Under the pieces are notes generated by a model. The model did no database searches. It was given only the letters and a program-made list of their open reading frames with translations, and was not told where the DNA came from. From NCBI GenBank assembly GCA_963930645.1, contig OZ005653.1, positions 110,203,759-110,267,758 of the forward strand: a DNA stretch of 64,000 nucleotides. Direction: 5' to 3'. This DNA is from Salticus scenicus (taxonomy: Eukaryota > Arthropoda > Arachnida > Araneae > Salticidae). How positions within the stretch are numbered: the first letter of the stretch is position 1; each line of letters starts with the position of its first letter. The position numbers were made by a program, and so were the translations under genes. This document shows, piece after piece, positions 12,408-25,275 of the stretch.

Positions 12408-12819
12408 TCTAGAATGAATAAATGTTCATTTTCTAAATCCCTAAACTAGAAATATAGTTTCCCGTACTATCCATATAAGGCACGCCAATAAACTGAATAG
12501 CCAAAACGATCGCGAATTTCTAGTCTATAAATTTCTAGATGGTGAAATAATATTCTGAATATTGTGAATTATCTGTATTGCGAGAAATTCTCGCTTGGTT
12601 TCTAAACTTGTGTCGTAAATCAAGATTATTGTTGCTAAAGCTCGTCTCTTGTATTCGCCATTATTTGCAGAAATTTTTGAATGAGTTTGACATCGACAAT
12701 ACAGAGAAATGCTCTAGACTTCTAATAGGGGTTTATAGAACTCGCTTTCAAAGGGGGACAAGAATTTACAAGGTTTACATGAACTATTTTTACTAGAATC
12801 GTAATTTAAATTATAGATG
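12408..12819. mobile_element. CTAGA-rich MITE, copy 1
   Basis: A 412-bp repeat aligned over its full length with 14190-14603, in the same orientation. Ends are inverted: ATCTAGAAT on the left, ATTATAGAT on the right. Interior CTAGA motifs recur every 50-100 bp, like the subterminal repeats of some DNA transposons. The open frame over its right half has no recognisable product. Confidence 0.6.
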
Positions 12820-13250
12820 TCAGTTACATAATTTTTCTCAGTGGAAAAGCTGGGATTGCTGTAGGGACCGAGTTGACTAACACTGATCTAAACTGCATTC
12901 TTTCCAAAACACTATGAAAAAAAAAATGATTTTTTAAATAATCGATAAAGGAGAAAAATAGAATATTACAATGCACAAACATATTCAATTATCTTAATAA
13001 TTAATGTTTGCGATGCACACGACGTAAAATCCCAGTCAACAAACCAACCATCGAACCTTAAAATTTAACGTCTATAAAACTTAAATTATATTAAAGGTTT
13101 TAATCTTTATTGAAAGCAAAATATGAAAAAAAAAAAAAAAAAAAAAAAAAAAAGATTAATTATTGTTATAATACATGAGAAATAAATTTACTGCACATAA
13201 ATATCCAAATGCTAATGAAATTCTGAACTCCATACACCATATTTTTTAAG

Positions 13251-13286
<36 letters not shown>

Positions 13287-14189
13287 ACTAAAGTTAGCTT
13301 TTTTACCCATTATATGCTTCCTACACTATAAATAAAACTTTATTTTATTTTCTGAAACCAGTGTTGCAATTGTGACTATCCTTTTTTATTTTATTTATTT
13401 ATTTATTTATTTACTTATTAAATTTCCTTTCTTATCAGACATTGTATTCATCCCAATGCATAATATTCTTTTAAAATTCTGAACTATTACGTTACTGTAC
13501 AATGTAACCATGCTTTCCTCGCCTGGCACTGAGAACGATTCCAAAAGATTACAGGGATGCCAAATTGCGACAAGTTAAGATTTAGAAACATCAATTCATT
13601 CACCGTTCCCTTATCGCTATTTTCTCTCAACCACAAGGGTTGTCACCCCTATTTTAATGCTGAACTCTTTGAGTCAGCACTTGCACAGACGCTCCAATAT
13701 TCGCAAGAAATGTGATTAAAGAATAACTATCAAGCCACTCTCTAAAACAGAAAGACACACACCAATATTGTAATCGTCGTGATATCAATGTTATTCTAAT
13801 TAAAAATATAAATACATACCAAGACACATACACTATTGTATAATGACATTAAGATAAATAATTTGAATAAATGACATAATAAAAATAGTTAGTACAATTT
13901 ACATTTTAAAAGTAAAGTATTTAAGTACCATTTTAAATTTCAACTAATCTTTTTTGTAATAATTACTTGCGAAAGCTTTATTCATTTATCGAATTAATTA
14001 AAATGTCATATTATTATTTTACACGTGAAAAATTTATTTTGATCATACATTTTTAAAGGATTTTAAATAAATTACGCAACTTTTAAATATAAATAAAAAA
14101 TAATATTTTTATTACTTTATTTTAAAGTATGACAGAGAAATATATTTTTTAATTACACCGAGACAATATATATATATATATACCACATT

Positions 14190-14603
14190 CATCTAGAATG
14201 AATAACTGATCATTTTTCAAATCCCTTAGCTAGAAATATAGGTTTTGAGCTATGTGCATAAGGAACGCCAATAAACTGAATAAACGAAACGATCGAGAAT
14301 TTCTTTTCTATATATTTCTAGGTGGTGAAACAATATTCTGAATATTCTGAATCTTTTGTATAGCGATAAATTCTTGCTTGATAATCTAGAATTGGGTAAT
14401 AAACCAATATTATAATTGCTGAAATCTGCCTCAAGTATTCTAATTTATTTGCAGAGATTTTTAAATAACTTTGACCACGAGAATATAGACAATTGCACTA
14501 GAATTCTAATAGGGGTTTCTAGAACTCGCTTACAAAAGGGACTAGAATTTATAAGGATGGCACGGAACTATTTTTTCTAGAGCTACAATTTAAATTCTAG
14601 ATG
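14190..14603. mobile_element. CTAGA-rich MITE, copy 2
   Basis: A second copy of the 12408-12819 repeat. Its ends are a perfect inverted pair, CATCTAGAAT and ATTCTAGATG. It is about 75-80% similar to copy 1 by eye, with several small indels. Confidence 0.6.
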
Positions 14604-14924
14604 TCAATTACATAATTTTTTCTCTGTGTAGATTTCCTTGTTTTTCTGCAGTTAAGTCACCGCTCATTATATTCTAAAAATAAAGAAATGCTTAGACACA
14701 GAAAATGGTACACTATGTCAGCATTTAATTAAGTTTAATTTCTAAAATAAATATTATGTACGGAAAAAGTGGTGTTGTATTGTAAGATTTGACGTAAAAA
14801 ATTATTATGCAGTAAGTTTTGTTTTTAAAATTATTGAATTATTTTATTCTGTTAATAAATACCCGCTCAAAAAAATTAAAAAAAAAAATAAAAATTAAAA
14901 TTAATAAATAAATAATAATAATAA

Positions 14925-14955
<31 letters not shown>

Positions 14956-15520
14956 AAATAATAATAAATAAATAAATAAAAATAATAATAAACATAAATG
15001 TTGTAAGGATTTTGTTCTTAACACTAATTTGTAGAAGCATTATTACATAAAGTGATGTTTAACTAAAATTATGAAATTCTATTTTATTATGCTAATACTT
15101 TTCTAATTATTACGTATCAATAAAATAAATATTATTCATAAATTATATTACATTTCAAATAGTTTGTTTTATTTATTTATTTATCTTTACTTTTATCAAT
15201 GTTTATTTTTTTATTTTTTTCTTTCTCATTAAACATTTTACGAATAAGATGGAAAATAAATTCACCTAATCTTATATAACAGAAAATCCTTGATTGATAA
15301 AATTTTCTATTTCAAAAATGTACATTTGTAATAAATAAATGAAATCGTTAAGGAATCGTTAATCAAAAGGAGTATCGTTATTCAATGAATAACAGATGAA
15401 GGCATATCATTAAAAATTTACTTTGTCAAACATATTCTTTTTCAAACAATATATTTATCACAAGCTATATTTAACACACCTCGCATATAATAAATAACTA
15501 ATCATATGTGTCATACTCAC

Positions 15521-15811
15521 ATCTCACTTCCAGTAATAAATCATGGCTTTGTCCCTGCCCCTCTGTGTTTGACGCAAGACACTTGTATCTCCCTCGATGT
15601 TCTTTTCGAACCTTCTGCAGAACAAGAGACTGATTTGATATGATAATTCCGGCGGAAGCGTTTCCATAAAAAGGAACTTCATTAAAGAACCAAACTAGTT
15701 CCGTTACAGGTGGATTTGCTTTTATGATGCATTCCAGATAAACATCATTGCCTTCTTTGATGGTAGAATATTTAATATTGGCCCCGAGGTGAAGAGAGAC
15801 TTCTGGAGGGA
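15521..15811 (-). CDS. Sidestep-family receptor, exon for Ig domain 4
   Basis: A complete Ig domain in 291 bp. It begins PPEVSLHLGANIKYSTIKEG, then NDVYLECIIKANPPVTELVWFFNEV; cysteines are in YLEC and RYKCLASN, with the core Trp in LVWF. The IKEGNDVYLEC and SLVLQKVRKEHRGRYKC stretches are typical of the fourth Ig of this family. Sequons are NAS and NQS. The acceptor is TATCCCAG and the donor GTGAGT (15520-15515). The split codon from Ig3 (T+TC) gives Phe at the hinge. Phase 1 in and out. Confidence 0.94.
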
Positions 15812-16250
15812 CTGGGATAGAATAAAGAGAATAATAAATATCAGTATGCATTTATGGAATTAATTAAATAGTGTATAAAAACTGGAATATGCAAATGTTA
15901 TTTCTTAGTTTTAATAACATACAATTGAATATCAAAATATTTTATAATTAGATATGCATTTTCCAAAAGATCTAAGAGTTTATAATTGTATATTTTATTT
16001 ATTTATTACATTTATTTTTTTTCTTTTGATCATTCGTTATATAAATAAATAAATGTGCATATATATATAAATGATAGATATCGTAATAACATTTAACCTT
16101 AAAATTTACCAATTAATTGATACAAAACAATACCAACACAGCAATACATACATATATACATTGTATAGTAAGTAATAATTTTAGTTTTATTATTTATTCT
16201 TGGGATTGAATTTATTTTTTAAGTAATATTGGTGTTTGTAGTTTTTAAAA

Positions 16251-16637
16251 GTAGGGTAAGTGATTGGCAATTTTAAAGCAATCTCTGATGTTTGTAATGT
16301 TCTAGGCATCAGAAAATATTTTTAGAAATCTTAAATTAACACATATGGTATGAAAAACATTCAAAACCACATATATGTTAAAATATTTACATTTGATAAC
16401 AATTATATTATTTGTTTATATGAATTTTTATTTGACACCCACTCAATGTTCCAGTAGTTGACACTCCAGTTTTTCCTTTTATCAGTAATTAGCACCCTAT
16501 GCTCCAGTGTTTGACGTAAAATATTAAAATTTTTATATGCAAAATATAGGATTTTATTATTTTTTTTTTATTTATTTATTATTTCGGGATAGATGTCCAT
16601 TACTGAAGCATGCCAATCACTGGATCTCCTACCCTAC
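16251..16637. mobile_element. Putative MITE with GTAGGGTA ends
   Basis: The left end GTAGGGTAAGTGATTGGCA (16251-16269) is matched in inverted orientation by TGCCAATCACTGG...TACCCTAC (16611-16637), with an 8-nt insertion in the right copy. No clear target duplication and no ORF. Family unknown. Confidence 0.45.
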
Positions 16638-17109
16638 GTTTTTTTTTTCTATTTTCTTATTGAGTTTGACCTTATTTACACGTCCTTTGGGTGTTATTGG
16701 TCATAACACCTGTAAATGTTTAGCAAATTACATACAGTATGACAGAAATAACACCTAATTTTCATGCAACATTCACTCTATGCTATTGAAAAAGAACTGA
16801 TGTTGTATGTATTCATTTAAGGATGCTTATTTTTTTATTTATTTTATTTATTTTATTATTTATTATTATTATTTTTTTTTTCAGAAATATTTATTCCTGT
16901 TCTTTCTAAATTTTCATGTGATACTTGATTCATCTTCTGCGATGTTCGATAATATTTTCAATTTACATAAGTATATATATATATATATATGCATATTCAT
17001 TATTAAAAGAAAAAGAAAGAAAATAGAGGATGAGCTTAATTATACAATTAAATTAAAGATTGATCTATTTACCCATATTATTAACGTAAAAATAATCATA
17101 TAAAACATG

Positions 17110-17325
17110 TAATAACAGGAGACTTGGCGTTGGAATATTAAAACCCGAATAAACTACTACGTCAGAAATGCCAAAGAAAAATATTGCAAATGCATACAGC
17201 TGTTTCGGTAGCCTATAGCGTACCGTCTTCAGTGCAAAAAGGATGAAGACTAGGCTACCGAAACAGCTGTATGCATTTGCAATATTTTTCTTTGGCGTTT
17301 CTGACGTAGTAGTTTATTCGGGTTT
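17110..17325. mobile_element. Foldback element FB-A, short copy (216 bp)
   Basis: The same left end (TAATAACAGGAGACTTGGCG) and the same tips as 6848-7724, but the arms are only about 90 bp and meet at the hammerhead motif. It is flanked by a perfect 13-14 bp duplication, TCATATAAAACATG (17096-17109 and 17325-17338), with one T shared with the element end. That makes its boundaries the best defined of the family. Confidence 0.88.
17188..17240 (-). ncRNA. Complete hammerhead-ribozyme-like motif, FB-A short copy
   Basis: Read on the minus strand: TTTTTGCA, CTGAAGA, C, GGTA-(10 nt)-TACC, GAAA, CAGCTGTA, TGCATTTGC. Core CUGANGA and GAAA are intact. Stem I pairs TGCA with TGCA. Stem II is 4 bp with one extra C at its base. 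Stem III lies in the palindrome ACAGCTGT, with the predicted cleavage after GUA. A very short or dimeric stem III is the pattern described for hammerheads of Penelope-like elements. Activity is inferred only from the fold. Confidence 0.6.
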
Positions 17326-17450
17326 CATATAAAACATGAGTTTAAATATAATTTCTGTCATATATAATGGTACTAAATAGTATATTTGAAAGAGATATTT
17401 GAGAAATGTTCAGAAAATATTATGTCCGGACAAACCGTTCCGTTAATCTA

Positions 17451-17775
17451 TCTATATAAATAAAGAGAAGTGTCTGTGTGTGTGTCTGTGTGTGTGTCTG
17501 TGTGTCTGTGTGTGTATCTGCGCTCTGGTGCTCACACTACTGATCGCAGAGCTTCCAAATTTGGCATATAGGTACCTGGGACCATGCATGTGTGCACCTC
17601 ATCGAGATTTTTTCAAATTTCGAATTTGAATTTTTTAAATTAAAGTTTTTTTGATTTTAAATATTGGCTTTAACGCTTCATTTTTCATAGATTTATTATT
17701 TTGCTTCTATCGTCTGCGTATCTTAGCAACGGCCATTACGCAACTTATTTTTATTTAATACATTCATTTGAAGGC

Positions 17776-17823
<48 letters not shown>

Positions 17824-18485
17824 GTTATATTTATTAATCGTAATGCAGCAGAAAAAATTTATAACAATTATATTTAATTTTTTATAGTAGAACAACTTCT
17901 TATTTTTCAATTTTTAATTAATTCCTTTAAAAGAAAATACTTTTATTTGTTAATTTTTTTAATTTACAGTATTTATCGGGAAAAATAGTAGTATATACGT
18001 AGTAGAAAGGATTAAAATGATTAAAATTTATTTGTTTTTTTTTTATATTTATTTTTTAATCAACTTTTTGTTTTGTTTTATTTTATTTCATTGGTCGGAA
18101 TCAAATTGTAATATAGTGTAAATAGCATGGGCTATAAAACATATGGTTCAAAACTAAAATATTTAATAGATGCTGAGATACAGTCATCTTTAAAATCGTA
18201 GTTCTTAAATTGTAGCAGATCCCCCCTGCCGTCGATAAATATCCAGATTGAAGAGGCCGGAAAAGATCTTTCTGCAGGCACGGGAAATCTAAACCTGATG
18301 CAGTGCGGGCAGGAAAAGAGCTGCCGTAGACAGCGGGTACCCTAAGCGAGGTTTGGAGCAATTTCAGTTTCTTTTCTTTTTTTTGGTTTTTTCAAGAATG
18401 TGGTGTAAAAAAATAAATATTAATTCAATTCTTTCAAAAATTCATTTAAATATAGTGACCAGCGAAGCGGGCGTAGCCTGCTAGT
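17451..18485 (+). mobile_element. Non-autonomous Helitron, copy A
   Basis: Starts TCTATATAAATAAAGAG straight after an A and ends with a GC-rich stretch GCGAAGCGGGCGTAGCCTG and CTAGT, matching the Helitron rule of 5'-TC and a 3' hairpin with CTRRT. A GTGTCT/TGTG microsatellite lies 20 bp inside. No Rep/helicase ORF, so non-autonomous. The interior holds a poly(T) of 39 nt and a conserved GC-rich block (18220-18370) shared with copies B and C. Confidence 0.8.
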
Positions 18486-19524
18486 CTATATAAATAAAGA
18501 GAAGTGTCTGTGTGTGTGTGTGTCTGTGTGTGTATCTGCGCTGTGGTGCTCACACTATTGATCGCAGAGCTTCCAAATTTGGCATATAGGTACCTGGGAC
18601 CATGCATGTGTGCACCTCATCGAGATTTTTTCGAATTTCGAATTTGAATTTTTTTAATTAATGTTTTTTCGATTTTAAATATTGCCTTTAATGCTTCATT
18701 TTTCATAAATTTAATTATTTTGCTTCAATCGTCTGCGTATCTTAGCAACGGCTATTACGCAACTTATTTTTATTAAATTCATTCATTTGAAGGCGATTTT
18801 TTTTTTTTTTTTGTTATATTTATTGAAAATAAAATCGTAATGCGGAAGAAAAAATTAAGTATAATTAGTTTTAAATTTAAAATCGTATTTATAACAGTTA
18901 TGTTTAATATTTTATAGTAGAAGAACTTCTTATTTTTCATTTTTTAGTAAATTCCTTTAAAAGAAAAAACTTTTATTTATTCATTTTTTTTTATTTACTG
19001 TATTTATCGGGAAAAATGGTAGTATATACATAGTAAAAAGGATTAAATTTATTAAAATTTATTTGTTTATATATATATTTAATCTACTTTTTATTTTATT
19101 TTATTACATTGGTCGGAATCAAATCGTAATATAGTGTAAATAGCATGGGCTATAAAATACATGGTACAAAACTAAAATATTTAATAGATGCTGAGATACA
19201 GTCATCTTTAGAATCGTAGTTCTTAAGTAATAGCAGATCTCACCTGTCATCGATAAATATCCAGATTGAAGTGCCCGGTAAAGATCTTCCTGCAGGCATG
19301 GGAAACCTAGACCTGATGCAATGCGGGCGGGAAAAGAGATGCCGTAGACAGCGGGTACCCAAAGCGAGGTTTGGAGCAATTTCAGTTTATTTTATTTTAT
19401 TCAATTTTAATTTTATTTTTTTAATTTTTGTCTATAATGCGGTGTAAAAAAATAAATATTAATTCGATTCTATCGAAAATTCATTTAAATATAGTGACCA
19501 GCGAAGCGGGCGTAGCCTGCTAGT
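18485..19524 (+). mobile_element. Non-autonomous Helitron, copy B, abutting copy A
   Basis: About 1040 bp, head-to-tail with copy A. The T that ends CTAGT of copy A is also the first base of TCTATATAAATAAAGAG. It ends CTAGT at 19520-19524. It differs from A by scattered substitutions and small indels, so the pair is not a very recent duplication. Tandem head-to-tail Helitrons are known from rolling-circle transposition. Confidence 0.8.
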
Positions 19525-19616
19525 CAATAATAATAAAATTATTTAAAAACTCAACTGAATAATAATAGTAATAATAAGACATACAAGAAATAAACAGTTT
19601 TAATGCGATTTTTTTT

Positions 19617-19653
<37 letters not shown>

Positions 19654-19716
19654 ATAAGAAAAAATATTTACATACATACAGTATATATATAAGCCCACTT
19701 CTCAGAGAATGACCCA

Positions 19717-19747
<31 letters not shown>

Positions 19748-20005
19748 GTATATTAATGTATATCCAAACATCCAAACTATGTGTTCCGTATTACAGAATA
19801 ACCAAGTTCATTTAATGAAATGCATATTATATTTGATATTTAGGAATACAAATAACTATATTTTTTTCTACATGCATACATTTTGCTATAGTGTAACTTA
19901 AACAATAAATTCAATCAATCTATTTTTAATTTATTCACAATGCATACATAAATTTAAAATTTAATTTTATATAATGTAATATATTTTCTTCAAGTGTATT
20001 TTAAG

Positions 20006-20043
<38 letters not shown>

Positions 20044-20109
20044 TTAAAAGCGAGAGTGAAGTATTATATAGCAAATACATTTTATTCAGGTTTTGAATTT
20101 AAGTTTATA

Positions 20110-21097
20110 CACTCTATAAGAACAACAAAAAATAAAATAAAATAAAATATAAATAAAAATAAATGATCCACCAAGAAGGATTTATCCGAATGAGACAAAA
20201 ATTGGTAGATGCGATATACATGTTGAGAAAAACAATTGATTACAGTTTCAGAAAATTTGAATAATTTAATTAAGAGAAAGGACCTCATAAATTAAACAAG
20301 TCAACAATGCGCTGGTCAACTTCTGGCCCTTACGTACGCAGTTATTCGGCTTGGTATTAATTGATAGAGTTGGCAGATGTTCTCCTGTGAAGTATCGTGC
20401 CAAATTCTGCCCAATTGTTGTGTTATATTGGCAAAATCCCGAGCTGGTTGTAGAACCCTTTTTATGATGCGTCAAACGTCGTCAGTGTAAGAGAGATCCG
20501 GGGACTGAGCTCAACCCTATTTCACTAAGCCGACTACTAAGGGTCTTTGAAATCACTGAAGTACCAGTTGCACGTAGGATCGACGATAATGATGAAGCTT
20601 TGAGTACCACTTTGACGATTGACTGGTTCTAAATTTATGTCTTGTGTTTAGGCCGATCGCTTCCTCCCTGACGCTGTGTTCGGCCATGGTACACCTATTC
20701 CTGTCAATATTATATAATAGGGGTACCGCTTCTATCCAATTGTCAAACAATTCGCAGATCTGGTTTCTTTGAGCCCAACTACACAACATACAGAAAAACT
20801 TACATCTGCGCATGTTTTTTACGCACCTGTATGCGAAGCTCAGTTACTGTCTTTCTGAGTAGACAGAATAAAATTCTGGAAGAATTTATGACTTGGAAAC
20901 AATATTTCTCATTTTTAATATTCTGCCAATATCGTAGTTAAGATGAGCTGCAGCGTCGCATGCTCATTCCGTAACAGCCAAACTTTAAAATTTTCCATTT
21001 TCCATCAAAACCTGTATGTGTGTCAATTTGTGTCCAGTTTACATTGCTCCTTCTTGGGGCGTCGATTTTTTTTTTTTTTTTTTTTGGTTATAGAGTA
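20110..21097 (-). pseudogene. Tc1-like transposon relic (E2) with decayed transposase
   Basis: Ends CACTCTATAAGAACAAC and GGTTATAGAGTA are inverted, with TA flanks (20108-20109, 21098-21099). On the minus strand about 20480-20280 still reads like a Tc1 transposase C-terminus (RIWHDTSQENICQLYQLIPS, then RITA), interrupted by stops and frameshifts. Its length (~988 bp) equals that of E1 once its LINE is removed, so both derive from one internally deleted progenitor. Confidence 0.7.
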
Positions 21098-22207
21098 TAT
21101 TTCCTTTTTAAGCGAATTACTGAAATCGAATACTTAAAAAATTGATGAAATTTGTTGGCGTTAGGAGACAATTTGTGTTTAAAATAATTAAATAGTGTAC
21201 AATATTTGGTTATAGTTGTTATATTAAATGTGTGTAGCTGTATTAAAAAAAACAAATAATAATTTTGTTCTCAGTAATGATAGCAGTCAAAAAATAAGCA
21301 TAAATATAAAAATCCTTTGTACCTGACTACATTAGATTTATTGAAAATCAAATCGTCAGTATTTTCTCATTGATTTGTTTCTACTAGGTCATTTCTCCGA
21401 ATTTTTAAATATCGATTTCAATCAAATTGTATTCGATAGATTTTAGTCCGCGTTTTAAAATATTCATAACCTAGTTTATGAGTAAATAAATAAATAAAGT
21501 AATATCTATTTATATTTAAAATTCAGCCATAAAATCTAAAGAATAACTAAATAAATATATATATATATATATATCGGATAGATAACCTTACGCAGAGATA
21601 ATCTTTTCATGCAGTATATCTAACACGTTTTGCAAATTTAGAGCATTTTAAATAATCATAGACAATGTCGCAAAATCATTTTTTATCATGATTTAACAAG
21701 ATCAGTTTTGTGGCATACTGATGAAATTGTTTTATCTGACAGGTAGTCATATTCCAACTGCCCTTTAAAAATATATGTGCTTAAAGGGCTTAAGAAAAAG
21801 CCCTCTATGGAGACAGGGTTTGAGAATGATGATTATTAAATTTGAGAAAACTGCAGTGATCGATATGCTACGGGGGAAAATGTCACGTGATTTGTCTCCC
21901 CCTCTGTCGACAGTACGAAATTTTCTGTAGTACTTTGAGGAGTTGGGACCGTACGAGAACCCCTCTGTGCACCCGAATAAATGCATTAAATTTACTTTTA
22001 TCTTTTTGTTAAAATAGCCGTTGACATTGCACTACGACGTTTTTACTACTTTAGCAAAATAGTTTATTCCATTTTTTTTTTTTTTTTTTTTAGGGGCAAG
22101 ATTTTTTTTTTTGCTCATTTAAAATCGACTGCAACACAAATTTATGAACAATGTTAAAAATGGAAAAACAAATTAGGTTTTTCAAAATTTTATAAAAGTA
22201 AATTTTA

Positions 22208-22238
<31 letters not shown>

Positions 22239-22904
22239 TGGCGAGTTTTTTTACTGCTGGTAAATAAACAATGGTGTGATATAATATATCCCACAGCTCC
22301 TGAAAGACTTATAGTCATTTTCCGTCGATTTTCTTGCAGCATACCGTCTCTCTATTCTCTATATATTCAATATTCATGTCTGTCAAACCCTGTCTTTCTA
22401 AAAGCATTTTACGTAAGCTTTTCAAGCGCTTCTGTTCCCGCATTGTGGTTGAAAAAAAAAAATTACTACAGTTTTGATAAAACAATTTCATTTCCAATTA
22501 TCAATCATTCACTTGATATGTCATAGTGAAGAAAGATTTTACGCAATTCTCTACTGCTTTTCAAATCACTAATCTGTGTTACGCATTTTATATAATTCAT
22601 GGAAAACACTAGCTATCCGCCTATATTTTAACTATTAATTTTATTGAATGATTATTTTACCCATGTAAATATAACGTATGTACCAAGTTTCAACGAAGTA
22701 CATCTACTAGAACGTGATTTGTATTTAAACAGGGTAATTTTTATTATAATCACGCATTACACCAAGATTTATATGTTTATTTCCTTTATATTATTTTAAA
22801 TTTGATTATATGTTCAAATTTGCCTATAAAGTTTCCTCAAAAATAATTGAGATACACAAATATAGAGTATGAAACATAGAAAGAAAAATACATTATGACT
22901 TAAT

Positions 22905-22970
<66 letters not shown>

Positions 22971-23475
22971 GTATATATATATATATGCTGGTATATTTAT
23001 AAATGAAATTGTATCTCTAAAGCTGAAAGTATTTATTAAGTAACTTACCAATACTAAATTTAAAATTTGGCATTAATTTTTAGTGCTTTTCTTGGGCTTG
23101 TCATATGATGCAATTTCTTTTGAAAACACGTTTAATATTAGATAACGCACATTTTTTCTATATTTAGCTAAAATCGAATATTTTTACATAAAAGAATCTA
23201 GATGGAGGTACCAAATATGAGTGGAGGGGAGAGAAAAATGGTTGAAAATTGGTTCGTAAATACAGAAAGATTTAGAAACACTGCTTCAGTGAGATCATTT
23301 AACAAGGTGAATTAATACATTATTATTATCATAATTTTGCATAAACAACTTAATGGTTTTCAAAACAATTTTATAAAAATGATGTTGATATATATATATA
23401 TATATATATATATATGCTCATTGGTTAAAAAATTACTTATATATATTTAAAAAAAAAAAAAAAAAAAAAACTTAC

Positions 23476-23775
23476 AATGTATATTGAGCGTCCAAGTATC
23501 ATGCATATCACTGTTAGGCAAGGCTGGGTTCTCGGCTTTACATGACACAAGCTTCCCATTATCTTCAACTGAGGGAGAAAGATGAATACTACTATAAGTG
23601 ATATTTCTGTTTGTATAAAAAGTCTGCTTTCCACTGTTCGGTAATATTTTATTTTCTAACCACCACACAATTTTTGCTGGAGGTCTTGATCCTGATGTTT
23701 CACAGTCAAGCCGTAAATCATCTCCAACTTTTAATGCACGAGGAAGACTCGTTATCCGAACATACAATGGTCTCA
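23476..23775 (-). CDS. Sidestep-family receptor, exon for Ig domain 3
   Basis: This exon encodes one complete Ig domain in 300 bp. Cysteines are in DLRLDCETSGSRPPAK and GKLVSCKAENP, with the core Trp pair in IVWWLENK. The GSRPPAKIVWW motif is strongly characteristic of Sidestep Ig3. There is one sequon (NIT). The acceptor is CTTTTTAAG at 23777-23776 and the donor is GTAAGT at 23475. The donor sits directly beside a 24-nt poly(T) tract on the minus strand, which here belongs to the intron 5' end. Phase 1 at both ends keeps the exon symmetric, so skipping it would not shift the frame. Confidence 0.94.
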
Positions 23776-24769
23776 CTTAAAAAGAAAAAAATATAATTAC
23801 TACACATATGTAAATATTTTTATGGACTTTTCAGTTTCTTTCTCCATGTATAAAGCATTCATGCATGGTAAAAAATATGTAACAAATAAGAAGAATGAAG
23901 GTTTCTTGTATCAGTAATGTGTATTTATCTGTACCTTCAATAAAACTAAGCTATTTTTTTTTTTTATAAGAGCAACTGAGATGCAATTGGACATTTTAAT
24001 GTATTTATTGCATTGAAATGGCTTCAATGACTCTTAGTTCCTTCAATGTAAAAAGTGCTCTCTAAAGTGAAGGTGAGAGAGCAAGACTGCGACAGCTATA
24101 GACTTAAACGTGGTATCTATATAAAAAAAAATGCCCAAAGATGAAACCACTTATATCGGCATCTGGTCGTAAAGAGCGTTGTTAGTTTATTAAAGGCAAA
24201 GATACCAGAAAAAATATTAATTACAAAGTTGTAAAGCTTCCTTAATTTAGTACAGACAGATAACTTGAACAAAATAATTCTAAAAATGAAATTTGTAATA
24301 AAGCGTATTTGTTTTCTCGTGAATGGCCATAACAGATCATTAGAAAAAGCGAGCAGAAGAATGGGGAAAAAAGAAAGAAACATGTATTTTAAAACATTAA
24401 TCATACTCTGTACTATTGAATTACGGCGCCAGGAAATTTCTGATAAAAAAAAAAAAAAAACTTTATCCGTACCTTTAATTTTAAAATCGTACCTTTAATG
24501 ATAGTATTAATTACTGATTTATAATGCTAATTTTGTAGTATCATTAGACGACTCGAAATGCATTTTTTATTGAATGTTTTATTAAATACGAAGAAATTAA
24601 AATATTGGGTTCTTATACTTAGAATAAATATTGTAGATAAATGTTATTATAATGTTATTATAATATTTAAGTTTTGTTAATGATAAAGATATAAGAAGTA
24701 ACTTTGATAAAATATGCTATTTTTGTATCTTTTTTTTATATCTGTCTGCCTGAACTACTAGTGATTAAA

Positions 24770-25275
24770 ATTGCTACATGAGGAAAACAATTACATATAA
24801 AAGAATTATATTTATTGGACGCATGTGCATTATAGTAGGAAAAACAATTAATTGCAGTTTCAGGAAATTTCGAAGTACATATCCGAAAAATCGGTGCATA
24901 AAGCAGAAAACTTCGGCAGCAATAGTATCACGTATCAGTCAAAGCGATGAATCTGACAATTATTGGATGACATGTTCTGATACAGTACTGCATGCAACTT
25001 CAACAGGATGTCGCATTACACAGACCGTAACCATTGGAGAATGAGGACATGCCAGTCGCTTAGCAACAATTGACCAGATATTTTTAATTAGTGTGAGACT
25101 GGAAGAACGCGTTCGCCAGAGTAACTTATGAACACATACTTTACCAAAGAAGGTCCGTGCAACACGAAAAACATGCGGTCGTGCATTGTCCTACTTAATT
25201 AATGCGTTACGGAGGCCTGGAATATAGGGAATGGCTACGGGTCTATACTCATCAGAACTGTAATGGCCCCTGTAC
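24770..25275 (-). pseudogene. Decayed Tc1-like transposase fragment (E3)
   Basis: The minus strand from about 25205 to 24915 still shows a Tc1 catalytic region: DNARPH (second Asp motif), a KNIWS-type remnant of the SPIENVW third-acid motif, then AKRLACPHSPMVTV and VEVACSTVSEHVIQ. Several in-frame stops and small frameshifts are visible. A block near 24840-24870 resembles E2 (AAAACAATTRATTRCAGTTTCAG), so it is a more diverged relative. Ends not resolved. Confidence 0.6.

Larger units (their letters stand above)
10238..15520 (-). other. Receptor intron between Ig4 and Ig5
   Basis: Apart from the listed elements it holds a 44-bp TA tract (10321-10364), poly(A) tracts at 11641-11674, 13127-13153 and 13255-13283, and TAAA/ATTT-type low complexity around 14870-14995. 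At 10710-11925 and 12830-14180 I see nothing recognisable. Confidence 0.8.
15812..23475 (-). other. Receptor intron between Ig3 and Ig4
   Basis: Contains a MITE, foldback copy 2, two Helitrons and a Tc1-like relic (listed). TA tracts lie at 20011-20041 and 22910-22985. The segment 21740-21990 is less AT-rich than its surroundings but has no recognisable coding or repeat content. I see nothing in 16640-17095, 19530-20100 or 22240-23470. Confidence 0.8.
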
